From Oscillospiraceae bacterium (GTDB lineage Bacteria > Bacillota > Clostridia > Oscillospirales > Oscillospiraceae), in the NCBI GenBank assembly GCA_016295225.1, contig JAEDLP010000011.1:1-22990 (forward strand): 22,990 nucleotides of DNA. The letters are read 5' to 3'. A program made the translations under genes and the position numbers. The notes beneath the pieces were generated by a model. The model did no database searches. It saw only the letters and a program-made list of their open reading frames with translations, and was not told the origin of the DNA. This document shows, in pieces, positions 16,073-22,990 of the stretch (its first letter is position 1; every line of letters starts with the position of its first letter).

Positions 16073-17245
16073 ATGGACATCAGCGCCGAATCTTTGGCTT
16101 TACACTATGAATTAAAGGGCAAGCTGGAGGTGGTCTCCCGCTGCCCCATCCAGACCCAGAAGGACCTCTCCCTGGCCTACACCCCCGGGGTGGCCACCCC
16201 CTGCCTGGAGATCCAAAAGGACCCCGCCAAATCCTTTTCCCTCACCCGCCGCCAGAACATGGTGGCCGTCATCACTGACGGCTCCGCCGTCCTGGGCCTG
16301 GGCAACATCGGCCCCCTGGCCGGCATGCCCGTCATGGAGGGCAAGTGCGTCCTCTTCAAGGAGTTCGCCGGGGTGGACGCCTTCCCCATCTGCGTGGACA
16401 CCCAGGACGTGGACGAGATGGTCAAGACCATCGCCCTCATCTCCAAGAGCTTCGGCGGCATCAACCTGGAGGATATCTCCGCCCCCCGCTGCTTTGAGGT
16501 GGAGCGCCGCCTGAAGGAGATTTGCGACATCCCCGTCTTCCACGACGACCAGCACGGCACCGCCGTGGTCATCACCGCCGCCCTCACCAATGCCCTGAAG
16601 GTGGTGGGCAAAAAGAAGGAGGATGTGCGCATCGTCATCAACGGCATCGGGGCCGCCGGCGGAGCCGCCGCCCGGCTCCTGCTGGACCTGGGCTTTGCCA
16701 ACATGACCCTCTGCGACAAGGACGGCATCCTCTGGGCCGGAGACCCCAACCTCACCGGCCACCACGCCGAGCTGGCCGCCCGGACCAACCAGGAGGGCCG
16801 CAGAGGCTCCCTGGCCGACGCCCTGGTGGGGGCCGACGTGTTCATCGGCGTCTCCCGCCCCGGTCTGGTCACCGGCGAGATGGTTGAGACCATGGCCAAG
16901 GACCCCATCATCCTCTCCATGGCCAACCCCGTGCCGGAGATCATGCCCGACGTGGCCAAGGCCCACGGCGCCGCCGTGGTGGGCACCGGCCGGTCGGACT
17001 TCCCCAACCAGATCAACAATGTGCTGGTCTTCCCCGGTCTGTTCAAGGGGGCCCTGTCCTGCGGGGCCGTCCAGATCACCGAGGGCATGAAGCACGCCGC
17101 CGCCCAGGCCCTGGCGGACATGGTTCCCGCCGATAAACTCTCCGCCGAGTACATCCTCCCCTCCCCCCTGAACCGGGAGGCCGCCCAGGCGGTGGCCGAC
17201 GCCGTGGCCGCCGAGGCCAGACGGACGGGGATCGCAAGATTCTGA
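16073..17245 (+). CDS. Malic enzyme (oxaloacetate-decarboxylating, small bacterial type)
   Basis: Converts malate to pyruvate and CO2 with reduction of NAD(P). The 390 residues match the short malic enzymes of Gram-positive bacteria: YTPGV with catalytic Y36, EGKCVLFKEFAGVDAFPI with K91, metal ligands in NLEDISAPRCFEVE (E133/D134) and FHDDQHGTA (D158/D159), the Rossmann loop GIGAAGGAAARLL (191-203), and SMANPVPEI with GTGRSDFPNQINNVL. I chose ATG 16073 because AGGAGG lies 8 nt before it; an upstream in-frame ATG at 16037 has no ribosome site. It follows fumC by 130 nt. The coenzyme (NAD or NADP) cannot be settled by eye; NAD is more likely for this type. Confidence 0.93.
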   Translation: MDISAESLALHYELKGKLEVVSRCPIQTQKDLSLAYTPGVATPCLEIQKDPAKSFSLTRRQNMVAVITDGSAVLGLGNIGPLAGMPVMEGKCVLFKEFAGVDAFPICVDTQDVDEMVKTIALISKSFGGINLEDISAPRCFEVERRLKEICDIPVFHDDQHGTAVVITAALTNALKVVGKKKEDVRIVINGIGAAGGAAARLLLDLGFANMTLCDKDGILWAGDPNLTGHHAELAARTNQEGRRGSLADALVGADVFIGVSRPGLVTGEMVETMAKDPIILSMANPVPEIMPDVAKAHGAAVVGTGRSDFPNQINNVLVFPGLFKGALSCGAVQITEGMKHAAAQALADMVPADKLSAEYILPSPLNREAAQAVADAVAAEARRTGIARF

Positions 17246-17256
17246 GACAGAGAAAG

Positions 17257-17293
17257 CGCACCGCAGAGACAAGCTCTGCGGTGCGTTTGTTTT
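17257..17293. terminator. Terminator after malic enzyme, probably bidirectional
   Basis: Perfect 12-bp stem CGCACCGCAGAG / CTCTGCGGTGCG with a 5-nt loop, followed on the plus strand by TTTGTTTTC. On the minus strand it is followed by CTTTCTC, just beyond the GNAT stop, so it probably serves both converging operons. Confidence 0.88.
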
Positions 17294-17298
17294 CTATC

Positions 17299-17799
17299 TC
17301 ACAGCTGTCGGTGCATCCCGACTACGTAGTAATCCCCCTGCTGGCGGATCTCGCCGTTGCCCACGAAGCCGTTCTTGCGCCAGAAATTCTCGCTCTGCTC
17401 GTTGCCGTAGGCGTAGGCCAGCTCCACCCAGGTGTAGCCGTCGTTCCGCAGCCAGGCGAAGACCTCCTCCATGATGCGGCTGCCCTCGCCGGTGCGCTGG
17501 CGGGAGGCCGACATCATAAACAGGCCCACGTAGGCGATGTTCTCATCGGGGTAGTCGATGACCAGTTCCAGAACGGCCACCAGCTTGTCCCCATCCCAAA
17601 AGCCCAGGAAGCACTTGTCCTCCGAGCTCTTGCCGGCGGGGACCGCCACCAGGTCCTCCCAGAGGTTCTCCGTGGGGACCTCCTGGCCGATGGACGAAAA
17701 GTACTGGGGGTTCTCCTGGTACAGAGCGGCCAGCTCCTCCAGATGGTTGGTCATGGAATCCACCTGGTATCTCTGGGTCAGATCCGAAATATACAGCAT
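17299..17799 (-). CDS. GNAT-family N-acetyltransferase
   Basis: Acetyl-CoA-dependent acyltransferase of 166 residues, substrate unknown. The acetyl-CoA loop is RQRTGEGS (100-107) after the strand IAYVGLFMMSAS, followed by the helix RIMEEVFAWLRNDGY. The later NEQSENFWRKNGFV segment is the usual GNAT C-terminal helix and strand. The ATG follows AGGAGG. It begins 15 nt after the MerR-type regulator stop, with its ribosome site in that gap, so both share one transcript. In such a setting it may modify the compound sensed by the regulator, but that is inference. Confidence 0.9.
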   Translation of the reverse strand: MLYISDLTQRYQVDSMTNHLEELAALYQENPQYFSSIGQEVPTENLWEDLVAVPAGKSSEDKCFLGFWDGDKLVAVLELVIDYPDENIAYVGLFMMSASRQRTGEGSRIMEEVFAWLRNDGYTWVELAYAYGNEQSENFWRKNGFVGNGEIRQQGDYYVVGMHRQL

Positions 17800-17814
17800 G
17801 TTGATTTCCTCCTG

Positions 17815-18642
17815 TCAGTTTCCTTCCGTTGGTTTGATTTTCAAGCTGAGTCTTAACAAATACGACTGCGGGTCCTCTGATGTCGTGTAGTTCACCAAAT
17901 CCTCCTCATAGAGGTCCCCGTCGATGGCGTAGCCCCGATCCAGGACCCAATCCCGGAGGGTCCGGCAGGCCCCGTACTCCGATTGGTAGGACCCCTGGTG
18001 ATAGAGAACCGCGTAAGTCCCCGCCGGGCGCTCCCGGGTCTCCCAGCCCGTGGTCCCCGCCGGGACCGGGCAGAAGTAGTAGTTTTCCAGGAAGGAGTCC
18101 TGCTCCAGGCTCTCCCGGCAGATAATGTCCCCGGGGGCCTGGGCGGAGCTTCCCTGCTCTCTGGCCCAGGTGAGCAGCTCCCGGATGTGGAGCAGGTAGA
18201 CCGACTCCTCGAACCGCTCAAAGCCCGGGGCCTTCACCACTGCCAGCAGCTGGCGGGGCAGCTCCTCGATCCGGATCTCCCCCGGCCGCACGTTCCGGGC
18301 CAGCTCCGCCGTGTGGATGGTCTCCCGCAGGCGCTCCCCCATCCGACGGAGCCGTTTCCGCTCAGCCTCCAGGTCGGCTTCCTTCTCCCGCAGCAGCTCC
18401 AGCAGCGCCTCCGGGCTGCGGCGGGTCAGGTAGTCCCGGATCTCCGCCAGGGGGGTGTCCAGCCGCCGCAGAGCCGAAATCAGGTCATAGGTGGCCAGTT
18501 GTCGAGCAGAATAGTACCGATAGCCGTTCTCTCCCACCCTCTGGGGCTTTAAGAGGCCAATGTGGTCGTAGTGGAGAAGGGTGTCCTTCTTCACCCCACA
18601 CAGGGCGGCAAATTCCGCCGTTTTGAAGTAGTGTTTTTCCAT
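17815..18642 (-). CDS. MerR-family regulator with GyrI-like effector domain
   Basis: Transcription regulator of 275 residues with BmrR-like architecture: an N-terminal MerR winged HTH (FKTAEFAALCGVKKDTLLHYD and the wing NGYRYYS, residues 6-45), a long charged dimerisation helix (about 78-115), and a C-terminal GyrI-like/effector-binding domain (about 123-270) expected to bind drug-like small molecules. I chose ATG 18642 (MEKHYF) because AGGAGG lies 6 nt before it, rather than an in-frame ATG 18 nt upstream. It is divergent from the MATE pump gene, and the shared region carries a 19-bp-spacer promoter typical of MerR targets. It probably controls the pump and its own operon. Confidence 0.92.
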   Translation of the reverse strand: MEKHYFKTAEFAALCGVKKDTLLHYDHIGLLKPQRVGENGYRYYSARQLATYDLISALRRLDTPLAEIRDYLTRRSPEALLELLREKEADLEAERKRLRRMGERLRETIHTAELARNVRPGEIRIEELPRQLLAVVKAPGFERFEESVYLLHIRELLTWAREQGSSAQAPGDIICRESLEQDSFLENYYFCPVPAGTTGWETRERPAGTYAVLYHQGSYQSEYGACRTLRDWVLDRGYAIDGDLYEEDLVNYTTSEDPQSYLLRLSLKIKPTEGN

Positions 18643-18678
18643 CCGCCGCCTCCTGAACAAATTTTCTCTCGTTCCCCC

Positions 18679-18709
18679 TTGACTCTGGGGTTACCCCATG
18701 GTTTATCCT
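18679..18709 (+). promoter_or_regulatory. MerR-type promoter of the MATE gene (19-bp spacer)
   Basis: TTGACT (18679-18684), 19 bp, TATCCT (18704-18709). The overlong spacer is the hallmark of MerR-activated promoters, and it contains the dyad TGGGG-TTA-CCCCA (18686-18698). It points to the MATE gene, with a leader of about 78 nt. Confidence 0.75.
18686..18698. promoter_or_regulatory. Probable MerR-family operator
   Basis: TGGGG, TTA, CCCCA: a perfect 5-bp dyad lying between the -35 and -10 hexamers of the MATE promoter and just downstream of the regulator's own -10. This position allows DNA-twisting activation on one side and autorepression on the other. Confidence 0.65.
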
Positions 18710-18710
18710 T

Positions 18711-18739
18711 AGTATAGCAAAGGAACGGGCCGGACGCAA
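18711..18739 (-). promoter_or_regulatory. Candidate promoter of the MerR-GNAT operon
   Basis: Minus-strand TTGCGT (18739-18734), 17 bp, TATACT (18716-18711). The -10 is good and the -35 matches only at TTG. Predicted start near 18704, inside the shared control region. Confidence 0.55.
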
Positions 18740-18794
18740 GGAAAATCCTGCCGTCCACCCCCACAATATCAAGTTTATTATGAGGTGAACCATC

Positions 18795-20132
18795 TTGTCT
18801 ATTCCCGCAAATCCTTCCAAACCCCTGAAGCAGCCCGCCGCCGGCAGCTGGCGGCTCTTCTTTCACTACGTGATCCCATCGGTCTCGGCCATGGTCCTCT
18901 TCTCCTCCTACACCATCATCGACGGCATCTTCGTCTCCCATGGCGTTGGGGAACTGGCCCTGGCCTCGGTGAACATCTCCCTGCCCTTCATCAACATCCT
19001 CTCGGGCATCGCCATCCTGCTGTCCATGGGAACCTCCACCCTGTGCGCCTTCGCCATGGGTGAGGGGGACCACGAAAAGGCCGAGCGCATCTTCACCCAG
19101 ACGGTGGCCGTCATCCTGGCGGTGTCGGTGGTCATCACCCTGGCGGTCTCCCTCTTCGCCGAGCCCCTGGGGTATCTGCTGGGCGCCGGTCCCCAAACCA
19201 TCGGACGCACCAGCCAGTATCTCCACATCGTCTGCCTGTTCTCCGTGTGCTTCATCCTGTCCTACTGCCTGGAGGTCATGGTAAAGGTGGACGGCCGGCC
19301 CCAGCTGGCGGTCATGGGCGTGGGAACCAGCTTCCTCCTGAACGTGGGCCTGGACTACCTCTTTATCTTCCAGTTCCACTGGGAGGTCTTCGGCGCGGCC
19401 CTGGCCACCGGTCTGGCCCAGTTGGGCAGTATGCTCTTCTTCCTGTCCTACTTCCTCTCCGGCAAGTCCAACCTGAAGTTCCGAAAGTTCAAGTTCCACC
19501 CGGGCCAGTTCCGCCGCATCCTCCCTCTGGGCATCGCCGACTGCTCCATTGAGCTGATGCTGGGCTTTCTGACCCTGCTGTACAACCACGTGATCCTCTC
19601 TCTGCTGGGAGAGGAGAGTCTGGCCACCTATGCGGTCATCGCCTATATCAGCCTGCTGGTGTCCATGGTCATGCAGGGGGTGGCCCAGGGCATGATGCCC
19701 CTGGTGAGCCTGGCCGTGGGCCAGAACGACCGGCGCAGCATCCGCCGCTACCTGTCCCAATGTCTCATCACCGTCCTGGCGGTGGGCGTGGTGGTGGAGC
19801 TTCTCTGCCAGCTCACCCCCGGCCTGCTGGTAAACCTGCTGCTGGAAAACAGCAGCACCCTCTTCCGGGAGACCGTGTCCGCCCTGCGGCAGTACGGCCT
19901 GTCCTACCTGCCCGCAGGCTTCTCCATCGCCCTGGCCGGCTACTTCGCCGCCCTGGGGAAGTCCGGCGCCTCGGCCCTGCTCTCCCTGGCCCGGGGGTTC
20001 GTCCTCCTGCCCGGCGTTCTCCTGGTGATCTTCTTTTTCTTCCAGGGCACCGGCATCTGGATGGCCGCCCTCATGGGCGAGCTGGTCACCCTCCTGCTGG
20101 CCCTCTTCCTCCTGCACCGGACCACCCGATGA
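18795..20132 (+). CDS. MATE-family multidrug efflux transporter
   Basis: Integral membrane cation-coupled drug exporter of 445 residues with about twelve hydrophobic helices in two MatE halves. The first half shows YTIIDGIFVSHGVGELALASVNISLPF, the MATE/MepA pattern. The second half repeats it from GIADCSIELMLGFLTLLYN, with YISLLVSMVMQGVAQGMMPLVS. The start is TTG (18795), preceded by GAGGTGA with 6 nt spacing, and the first helix begins near residue 22. It is transcribed from the MerR-type promoter and is therefore probably induced by the compound bound by the divergent GyrI-like regulator. A bidirectional terminator follows. Confidence 0.94.
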   Translation: MSIPANPSKPLKQPAAGSWRLFFHYVIPSVSAMVLFSSYTIIDGIFVSHGVGELALASVNISLPFINILSGIAILLSMGTSTLCAFAMGEGDHEKAERIFTQTVAVILAVSVVITLAVSLFAEPLGYLLGAGPQTIGRTSQYLHIVCLFSVCFILSYCLEVMVKVDGRPQLAVMGVGTSFLLNVGLDYLFIFQFHWEVFGAALATGLAQLGSMLFFLSYFLSGKSNLKFRKFKFHPGQFRRILPLGIADCSIELMLGFLTLLYNHVILSLLGEESLATYAVIAYISLLVSMVMQGVAQGMMPLVSLAVGQNDRRSIRRYLSQCLITVLAVGVVVELLCQLTPGLLVNLLLENSSTLFRETVSALRQYGLSYLPAGFSIALAGYFAALGKSGASALLSLARGFVLLPGVLLVIFFFFQGTGIWMAALMGELVTLLLALFLLHRTTR

Positions 20133-20157
20133 TCCCTTCAACTACCTCTTTTCTCGA

Positions 20158-20203
20158 TAAAAGCCCACCCGAAGGTTTCTCTCCCTTCGGGTGGGCTGCT
20201 TTT
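20158..20203. terminator. Bidirectional terminator between MATE and Na/Pi transporter genes
   Basis: Perfect 14-bp stem AGCCCACCCGAAGG / CCTTCGGGTGGGCT (20162-20197). It is followed by GCTTTTTCTG on the plus strand and by TTTTATC on the minus strand, serving both converging genes. Confidence 0.92.
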
Positions 20204-20226
20204 TCTGTGATACAAATGTGTTCCAA

Positions 20227-21975
20227 TCATTCCACCAGGGCGTACTTCCGCGCGTAGGCGTCGTAGGCCTGCAAAAAGCCGGGGCTGCCGGTCTTCACGC
20301 TGCCCAGGTAGTCGTGGACGTCCAGGCTGTCGTGGGACATTTCGATGATGCAGCCGGCGATGTTGGAGCAGTGGTCGGCCACCCGCTCCAGGCTGGTCAG
20401 CAGGTCGGACCAGACGAAGCCCAGCTCGATGGTGCACTCGCCCTTCTGCAGGCGCAGGATGTGACGGGTGCGCAGCTGTTCCTTCAGGGCCTCCACCACT
20501 TCCTCCAGGGGTTCCACCATGGAGGCCAGACCCACGTCGTTTTTCAGGAAGGACTCCAGAGCCAGATCCATGATCTCCCCCACCGCCGAAACCAGAACAT
20601 CCAGTTCCTTCCTGGCGTACTCGGAGAATTCCAGGCCCTTGTTCTCCATCTCCTCGGCGGATTCCAGCACGTTGACCGCATGGTCGGAGATGCGCTCGAA
20701 ATCGCTGATGAGGTGGAGCATCTTGGCGGTCTGCCGGCTGTCGCTGAGGCTCAGATCCATGCCGCTCAGCTTCACCAGATAGGTCCCCAGCATGTCCTCA
20801 TACTGATCCACGTCATCCTCGGTCTCCCGGATGGCCTGGGCGGTCTTGGCGTCATAGTGCTTCAGGACGCCGCAGGCCGTCTTCATGGCGTCCATGGAGA
20901 TTCGGGCCATGGACCCGGTGACCTCCATGCAGCGGGAGATGGCCACGGCAGGGGTGGCCATGAGACGCTCGTCCAGAATCTGAATCTGGTCGGGGGCCTT
21001 GGCGTCGGGGATGATCCTGCAGGCCAGCTTTTCCAACAACCCGGTGAAGGGGAAGAGGAGGACCGTACACAGCAGATTGAAGACCGTGTGGACGATGGCG
21101 ATCCCCAGCTGGTCAATGGGCAGGGCCACAAAGGCAAACCGGAAGACCGCGTTCAGAGCATAGAACACGATCAGCCACACCACGGTGCCGATGACGTTGA
21201 ACAGCAGGTGGACCACAGCGGTCCGGTGGGCGTTCTTATTGGTGCCCACAGAGGAGAGCAGAGCGGTCACCGTGGTGCCGATGTTCTGCCCCATGATGAT
21301 GGGAATGGCCGCACCGAAGGTCACCTGGCCGGTGGCGGACAGCGCCTGCAAAATACCCACCGAGGCGGAGGAGCTCTGGATGATCCCCGTAAGGGCCGCA
21401 CCGGCGATGACTCCCAGAATGGGGTTGGAGAACATCACCAGAATGTTCCGGAACTCCGGCACCTCCTTCAGGCCGGACACCGCATCGCTCATAGTGTCCA
21501 TGCCGAACATCAGAACGGCAAAGCCCAGCAGGATCATGCCGATGTCCTTCTTCCGCTCGCTTTTGCCCGTCATGGTCAGAACGATGCCGATCAGAGCCAG
21601 AACCGGGGTGAAGGAGGTAGGCTTGAGGAGCTGCACGAAGAAATCGCCGCTCTCCAGGCCGGTGAGACTCAGAATCCAGGCGGTCACCGTGGTGCCCACG
21701 TTGGCCCCCATGATTACGTTGATGGCCTGCTTTAAGGACAGCAGGCCGGAGTTGACAAAGCCCACCACCATAACCGTGGTGGCGGAGGAGCTCTGAATAA
21801 TGGCCGTCACACCCATACCGGTCAGAAAGCCCATCAGCTTCCGGGTGGTCAGCTTGCTCAGCAGCATTTTCAGGCTGCTGCCGGCGGCCTTTTCCAAATA
21901 GGAGCCCATCAGGTTCATTCCGAACAGGAAGAGACTGAGGCCCCCGATCATGGTCAATACGTCAAACAGATCCAT
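20227..21975 (-). CDS. Na+/phosphate cotransporter (NptA/YjbB type) with C-terminal PhoU domain
   Basis: Membrane phosphate transporter of 582 residues. It has two Na_Pi_cotrans repeats, each with the QSSSA signature (61-65 and 200-204), and about eight hydrophobic helices up to about residue 330. A cytoplasmic PhoU-like helical domain (about 350-565) follows, with ISDFERISDHAVNV and LLTSLERVADHCSNI. I chose ATG 21975 (MDLFDV) because GAGAGGG lies 8 nt before it; the longer frame adds 19 residues without a ribosome site. It is 92 nt downstream of phoU in the same direction. E. coli YjbB has this architecture and exports phosphate when overproduced, so the direction of transport is uncertain. 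Confidence 0.93.
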   Translation of the reverse strand: MDLFDVLTMIGGLSLFLFGMNLMGSYLEKAAGSSLKMLLSKLTTRKLMGFLTGMGVTAIIQSSSATTVMVVGFVNSGLLSLKQAINVIMGANVGTTVTAWILSLTGLESGDFFVQLLKPTSFTPVLALIGIVLTMTGKSERKKDIGMILLGFAVLMFGMDTMSDAVSGLKEVPEFRNILVMFSNPILGVIAGAALTGIIQSSSASVGILQALSATGQVTFGAAIPIIMGQNIGTTVTALLSSVGTNKNAHRTAVVHLLFNVIGTVVWLIVFYALNAVFRFAFVALPIDQLGIAIVHTVFNLLCTVLLFPFTGLLEKLACRIIPDAKAPDQIQILDERLMATPAVAISRCMEVTGSMARISMDAMKTACGVLKHYDAKTAQAIRETEDDVDQYEDMLGTYLVKLSGMDLSLSDSRQTAKMLHLISDFERISDHAVNVLESAEEMENKGLEFSEYARKELDVLVSAVGEIMDLALESFLKNDVGLASMVEPLEEVVEALKEQLRTRHILRLQKGECTIELGFVWSDLLTSLERVADHCSNIAGCIIEMSHDSLDVHDYLGSVKTGSPGFLQAYDAYARKYALVE

Positions 21976-22067
21976 AGATTTAACCCTCTCTTGTATGTTA
22001 CCGTTCTCTGTTATCCAGTGTATCCAGTTCAAGTAAAATCAACAAGCAGGAACAGGTTAAATCTATG

Positions 22068-22766
22068 TTAAATTCCTCCGGTTCTTTCCCCCTCCGGCAC
22101 ATAGGGTTCGCCGTTCTTGGACCGCTGGCCGGTAATGGCGTATTCCACCCACTCGGCCAGGTTGGTGGCGTGGTCGCCGATGCGCTCCAGATACTTGGCC
22201 ACCATGAGGATGTCCAGACACTCCTCCCCCCGGCTGCTGTCCCTGGCGATCCTGTCGATGAGGTCCCCCTTGATCCGGTGGAACCAGCCGTCCACCACAT
22301 CGTCGTAGGCAATGACCGACCGGGCCAGATCCAGGTCCAGCCGGACGAAGGCCTCCACACTCTCCCGGACCATGCGGATGGTCTCGTCGGCCATCTGGGC
22401 CAGGTGGGTCTTGCCCTCGTCCTCATAGGTTCGGAGGAAGGAGGCCAGCTCAGCGATGTCCGAGGCCTGGTCGCCGATGCGCTCCAGGTCGGTAATCATC
22501 TTCAGGGCGGCGGTGATCCGGCGCAGCTCCCGGGCTACCGGCTGCTGCTGGAGGAGGAGCTTGGTGCAGATGGTCTCGATCTCCCGCTCCATCTCGTCGA
22601 TCTCCCCGTCCACGGCGAAGACATGCTCTTCCAGCTTCCGGGCGCTCTCCTCGTCTCCGCTGAGGGTCCGGACGGAGACCCCGATGGCGTCCTGGCACAG
22701 GCCGCCCATCTCCGCCATCAGGCTGTACATTTGCTTCAACTGTCTGTGATAGCGCTCCCGCATCAT
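22068..22766 (-). CDS. phoU: Phosphate signalling complex protein PhoU
   Basis: Cytoplasmic negative regulator linking the PstSCAB phosphate transporter to a PhoR-type kinase and limiting phosphate uptake. The 232 residues form two three-helix PhoU repeats, each with its metal-binding signature: LERIGDQASDIAE (94-106) and LERIGDHATNLAE (193-205). The ATG (22766) overlaps the pstB stop as ATGA; GGGAGG lies upstream within pstB. A second ATG directly follows and is better spaced from the ribosome site. Order pstB-phoU is standard. No PhoB box can be judged here because the operon start is outside the window. Confidence 0.96.
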   Translation of the reverse strand: MMRERYHRQLKQMYSLMAEMGGLCQDAIGVSVRTLSGDEESARKLEEHVFAVDGEIDEMEREIETICTKLLLQQQPVARELRRITAALKMITDLERIGDQASDIAELASFLRTYEDEGKTHLAQMADETIRMVRESVEAFVRLDLDLARSVIAYDDVVDGWFHRIKGDLIDRIARDSSRGEECLDILMVAKYLERIGDHATNLAEWVEYAITGQRSKNGEPYVPEGERTGGI

Positions 22767-22990
22767 CCAAACCTCCCTGTGATGTAGTCCTCGGTCCGCT
22801 TGTCCCGAGGCATGGAGAAAATCTGATCGGTGGGGCCGAACTCCACCATCTCCCCCAGGAGAAAGAAGGCGGTCTTATCCGACACCCGAAGGGCCTGCTG
22901 CATGTTGTGGGTCACCATGACCACCGTGTAGTTCTGCTTGAGCTCCACGGCCAGATCCTCGATCTTGGCGGTGGAGATGGGGTCCAGGGC
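22763..22990 (-). CDS. pstB: Phosphate ABC transporter ATP-binding protein, C-terminal part (truncated by window edge)
   Basis: Only the last 75 residues and stop are in the window. They begin with the D-loop ALDPISTAKIEDL and carry VVMVTHNMQQALRVSDKTAF with the switch His of the H-loop, then LLGEMVEFGPTDQIFSMP and the typical PstB ending DKRTEDYITGRFG. It hydrolyses ATP to drive high-affinity phosphate import with PstSCA, whose genes are presumably to the right. The Walker A and B motifs and the ABC signature lie outside the window. Its stop overlaps the phoU start. Confidence 0.96.
   Translation of the reverse strand, partial: ALDPISTAKIEDLAVELKQNYTVVMVTHNMQQALRVSDKTAFFLLGEMVEFGPTDQIFSMPRDKRTEDYITGRFG

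Noticed and set aside
18591..20141. A 516-codon minus-strand open frame opposite the MATE gene
   Set aside because: Gln/Gly/Glu/His-rich low-complexity antisense translation of a clear membrane protein gene; no start signal.
20191..21735. A 514-codon plus-strand open frame opposite the Na/Pi transporter gene
   Set aside because: Antisense shadow of a well-identified gene with biased His/Gly/Gln content and no family features.

Overview
The window is chromosomal DNA from a GC-rich Gram-positive anaerobe. It has a T-box leader on alaS, an [FeFe] hydrogenase, a GerMN lipoprotein, a PBP5-type DD-carboxypeptidase, strong AGGAGG-type ribosome sites and frequent TTG starts. Gene content and protein style suggest Clostridia, most likely Oscillospiraceae (Flavonifractor/Lawsonibacter-like). 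That placement is inference; no 16S rRNA or other decisive marker is present. I see no transposase, integrase, phage gene, tRNA, rRNA or CRISPR array.

Layout. (1) 1-882, minus: 5' part of alaS behind a complete T-box leader with promoter and attenuator. (2) 909-3861, minus: an operon metY (O-acetylhomoserine sulfhydrylase) - EamA exporter - RluA-type pseudouridine synthase, with a strong promoter and a terminator. (3) 3993-7721, plus: a two-gene redox operon, an FAD oxidoreductase (NuoF-type FeS domain fused to a GltD/NfnB-like core) overlapping a 572-residue [FeFe] hydrogenase. (4) 7735-10797, minus: comEA-like gene, OmpR-type response regulator, sensor histidine kinase and GerMN lipoprotein, with every junction overlapping or one base apart. 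(5) 10831-14544, plus: a DD-carboxypeptidase with a very long Arg/Glu-rich cytoplasmic tail, then two tandem Sir2 genes, the second with a degraded NAD-binding motif. (6) 14578-17293, plus: fumC and an NAD-type malic enzyme, taking fumarate through malate to pyruvate. (7) 17299-20197: a MerR/GyrI-like regulator with a GNAT gene (minus), divergent from a MATE efflux pump (plus), sharing a promoter region with a 19-bp-spacer, MerR-type promoter. (8) 20162-22990, minus: pstB (partial), phoU and a Na+/phosphate cotransporter with its own PhoU domain, a phosphate uptake/control operon continuing off the right edge.

Most promising for novelty: the tandem sirtuin pair, in which the second copy keeps the catalytic His and zinc cysteines but has lost the GAG NAD-binding signature; the roughly 228-residue charged tail on the carboxypeptidase immediately upstream of them; and the compact hydrogenase/GltD-like module with an undefined electron partner. 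These are sequence-based hypotheses; no database search could be run.
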